64,000 nucleotides of DNA from contig OZ242357.1 of the NCBI GenBank assembly GCA_965208815.1, forward strand, positions 744,001-808,000, given 5' to 3'. Origin of the DNA: Bin55 sp009840545 (lineage in GTDB: Bacteria; Pseudomonadota; Gammaproteobacteria; Pseudomonadales; Azotimanducaceae). The notes beneath the pieces are model-generated. The model saw only the letters and a program-made list of their open reading frames with translations. It did no database searches and was not told the DNA's origin. Shown in pieces: positions 62,909 to 64,000 of the stretch. How positions within the stretch are numbered: the stretch's first letter is position 1; the number at the start of each line of letters is the position of its first letter. The translations under genes were made by a program, and so were the position numbers.

Positions 62909-64000
62909 ATGGCTGAAATTAGCTCGATACGAGAAAGAATCAAGGACATTCGCACCCGCATGTTTGTGCTAAGAGACTCTCTTTGACTATGAGAAAAGCA
63001 AGGAGAGGCTAGAAGAGGTCGATCTTCAACTGTCTGAACCCGACACCTGGTCTGACCAACAACTCTCGGAATCTCTCTCTAAAGAACGAGCACGACTGAC
63101 TGAATCCGTTATAGGAATGGACAGTGTTGAAGCTCGAGTTGAAGAAGCTGACGAACTTGCTGAGATTGCAGCGGAAGAACAAGAGCAAGAGGTCCTCACC
63201 GAAGTTGCATCAGAATTGGAGTCCATTGATATCCATCTCAAGTCGATGGAGTTTAAGAAGATGTTCTCGAACGAACTGGATTCTCAAAATGCATATGTCG
63301 ACATTCAGTTCGGAGAAGGTGGAACCGAGTCGCAAGACTGGGCGAATATGCTCCTTCGCATGTATCTTCAATGGTGCGAGAAGCACAACTACAAGGCAAC
63401 AATTCTTGAATTATCCGAGGGCGACGTGGCGGGTATCCGAAGTTCGACAGTGCAAGTTGTAGGAGATTATGCCTACGGGTGGCTTCGTACTGAGAGCGGA
63501 GTGCATCGATTGGTGCGTAATTCTCCCTTTGACTCGAATCACCGTCGACACACTTCGTTTGCATCGGTGTTCGTGTACGCAGAAATCGATGACGAAGTAG
63601 AAGTGGAGATCGACCCTAGCGATGTGAGAACTGACACATATCGTGCAAGTGGAGCAGGAGGCCAACATGTGAATCAGACCGACTCGGCTGTTCGTTTGAC
63701 CCATGTCCCCACCAATACTGTAGTTCAGTGCCAGAGTGAACGCTCGCAACACAAGAATCGAGCTCAAGCTTGGAAGCAACTTCGTGCCAAGCTCTACAGC
63801 GTCTTGTTACAGGAAAAAATGGAACAACAACAAGCTATTGAAGACTCCAAACCCAACATCGGATTTGGAAGCCAGATTCGATCCTATGTGCTCGATCAGT
63901 CGCGCGTAAAAGATCATAGGACTGGTGCAGAACGTGGAGATCCTTCGCGAGTATTGGATGGCGATATTTCATCGTTTATGGAAGCTAGCTTGATTGCGAG
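62909..64000 (+). CDS. prfB: Peptide chain release factor 2 (with programmed frameshift; 3' end beyond window)
   Basis: The gene is split at an in-frame TGA. Codons 1-25 (MAEISSIRERIKDIRTRMF...) run from ATG 62909 to TGA 62984-62986; the remainder is in the +1 frame from GAC 62985. Domain 1 follows, then the GGQ motif (SGAGGQHVNQTDSA, about residue 249) and most of the C-terminal domain; the last residues lie outside the window. RF2 recognises UAA and UGA and controls its own synthesis by the frameshift. Confidence 0.93.
62981..62987 (+). promoter_or_regulatory. prfB +1 programmed frameshift site
   Basis: The slippery sequence CTT TGA C is identical to the E. coli site. The Shine-Dalgarno-like booster is weak (AAGAGA, 4 nt before CTT), where E. 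coli has AGGGGG three bases before. Confidence 0.88.

Noticed and set aside
1..64000. CRISPR array or prophage
   Set aside because: No regularly spaced direct repeats of 25-40 bp, no cas genes and no phage structural genes were seen; XerD here is the housekeeping enzyme in its usual place.

Overview
The window looks like chromosomal DNA of a Gram-negative gammaproteobacterium, probably uncultured and marine or free-living. It carries lpxC (lipid A synthesis) and two conserved gammaproteobacterial blocks: dnaX-recR-rnd-ycgN, and a corC/ypjD pair divergent from ffh-rpsP-rimM-trmD-rplS followed by xerD-dsbC-hom-recJ-prfB. GTG and TTG starts are common and genes are tightly packed, often with 4-bp ATGA overlaps. 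Placement below class level is not attempted.

Layout. 1-3.7 kb: DNA replication/repair block (partial dnaX, recR, RNase D, a YcgN-type Cys-cluster protein, a small membrane protein). 4.1-10.1 kb: a MoxR ATPase, a VWA protein and the giant helicase HrpA. 10.3-12.4 kb: a three-gene RiPP-type operon (secreted Cys-repeat precursor HvfA, DUF692 enzyme HvfB, DUF2063 partner HvfC) of the HvfABC/bufferin kind linked to copper or other soft-metal stress. 12.4-16.7 kb: a short-chain epimerase/reductase, a TerB-like protein, lpxC and gltX. 16.9-19.0 kb: tRNA-Ala(GGC) followed by a compact restriction-modification pair. 19.1-23.5 kb: a leftward MscS-MgtE-type operon whose mgtE is cut cleanly by an IS110/IS1111-family element carrying a plausible bridge/seek RNA region.

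23.5-37.1 kb is an accessory metabolic region: VOC protein, GH32-like protein, Baeyer-Villiger-type monooxygenase, TauD and PhyH dioxygenases, PspB-like protein, an orphan cytochrome oxidase subunit III with a copper P-type ATPase, a methyltransferase, a PHP phosphoesterase, coaE, a ferredoxin and an SDR. It contains two decayed-paralogue scars, one of which supplies the C-terminus of PhyH. 37.1-41.3 kb is a six-gene leftward operon of envelope proteins (two DUF6644-like membrane proteins, a c-type cytochrome lipoprotein, a DUF6152-like protein, two related exported proteins of unknown function). It is followed by a redoxin-cytochrome-copper-domain-EF-hand fusion.

43.8-49.7 kb: an NDH-SelD fusion for selenophosphate synthesis, a GCS2/M14 gene pair, a rhomboid protease and, on the minus strand, tRNA-Sec (selC) with its own promoter; together selD and selC indicate a selenocysteine-using organism. 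50-64 kb: leuA and the conserved translation/secretion/recombination block, ending in prfB with its programmed +1 frameshift. I see no CRISPR array, rRNA gene or prophage. The most interesting items are the HvfA operon, the IS1111-type guide-RNA candidate with the reconstructable target, the paralogue scars, the unexplained envelope redox operon, and the unusual rpsP (acidic tail and odd leader).
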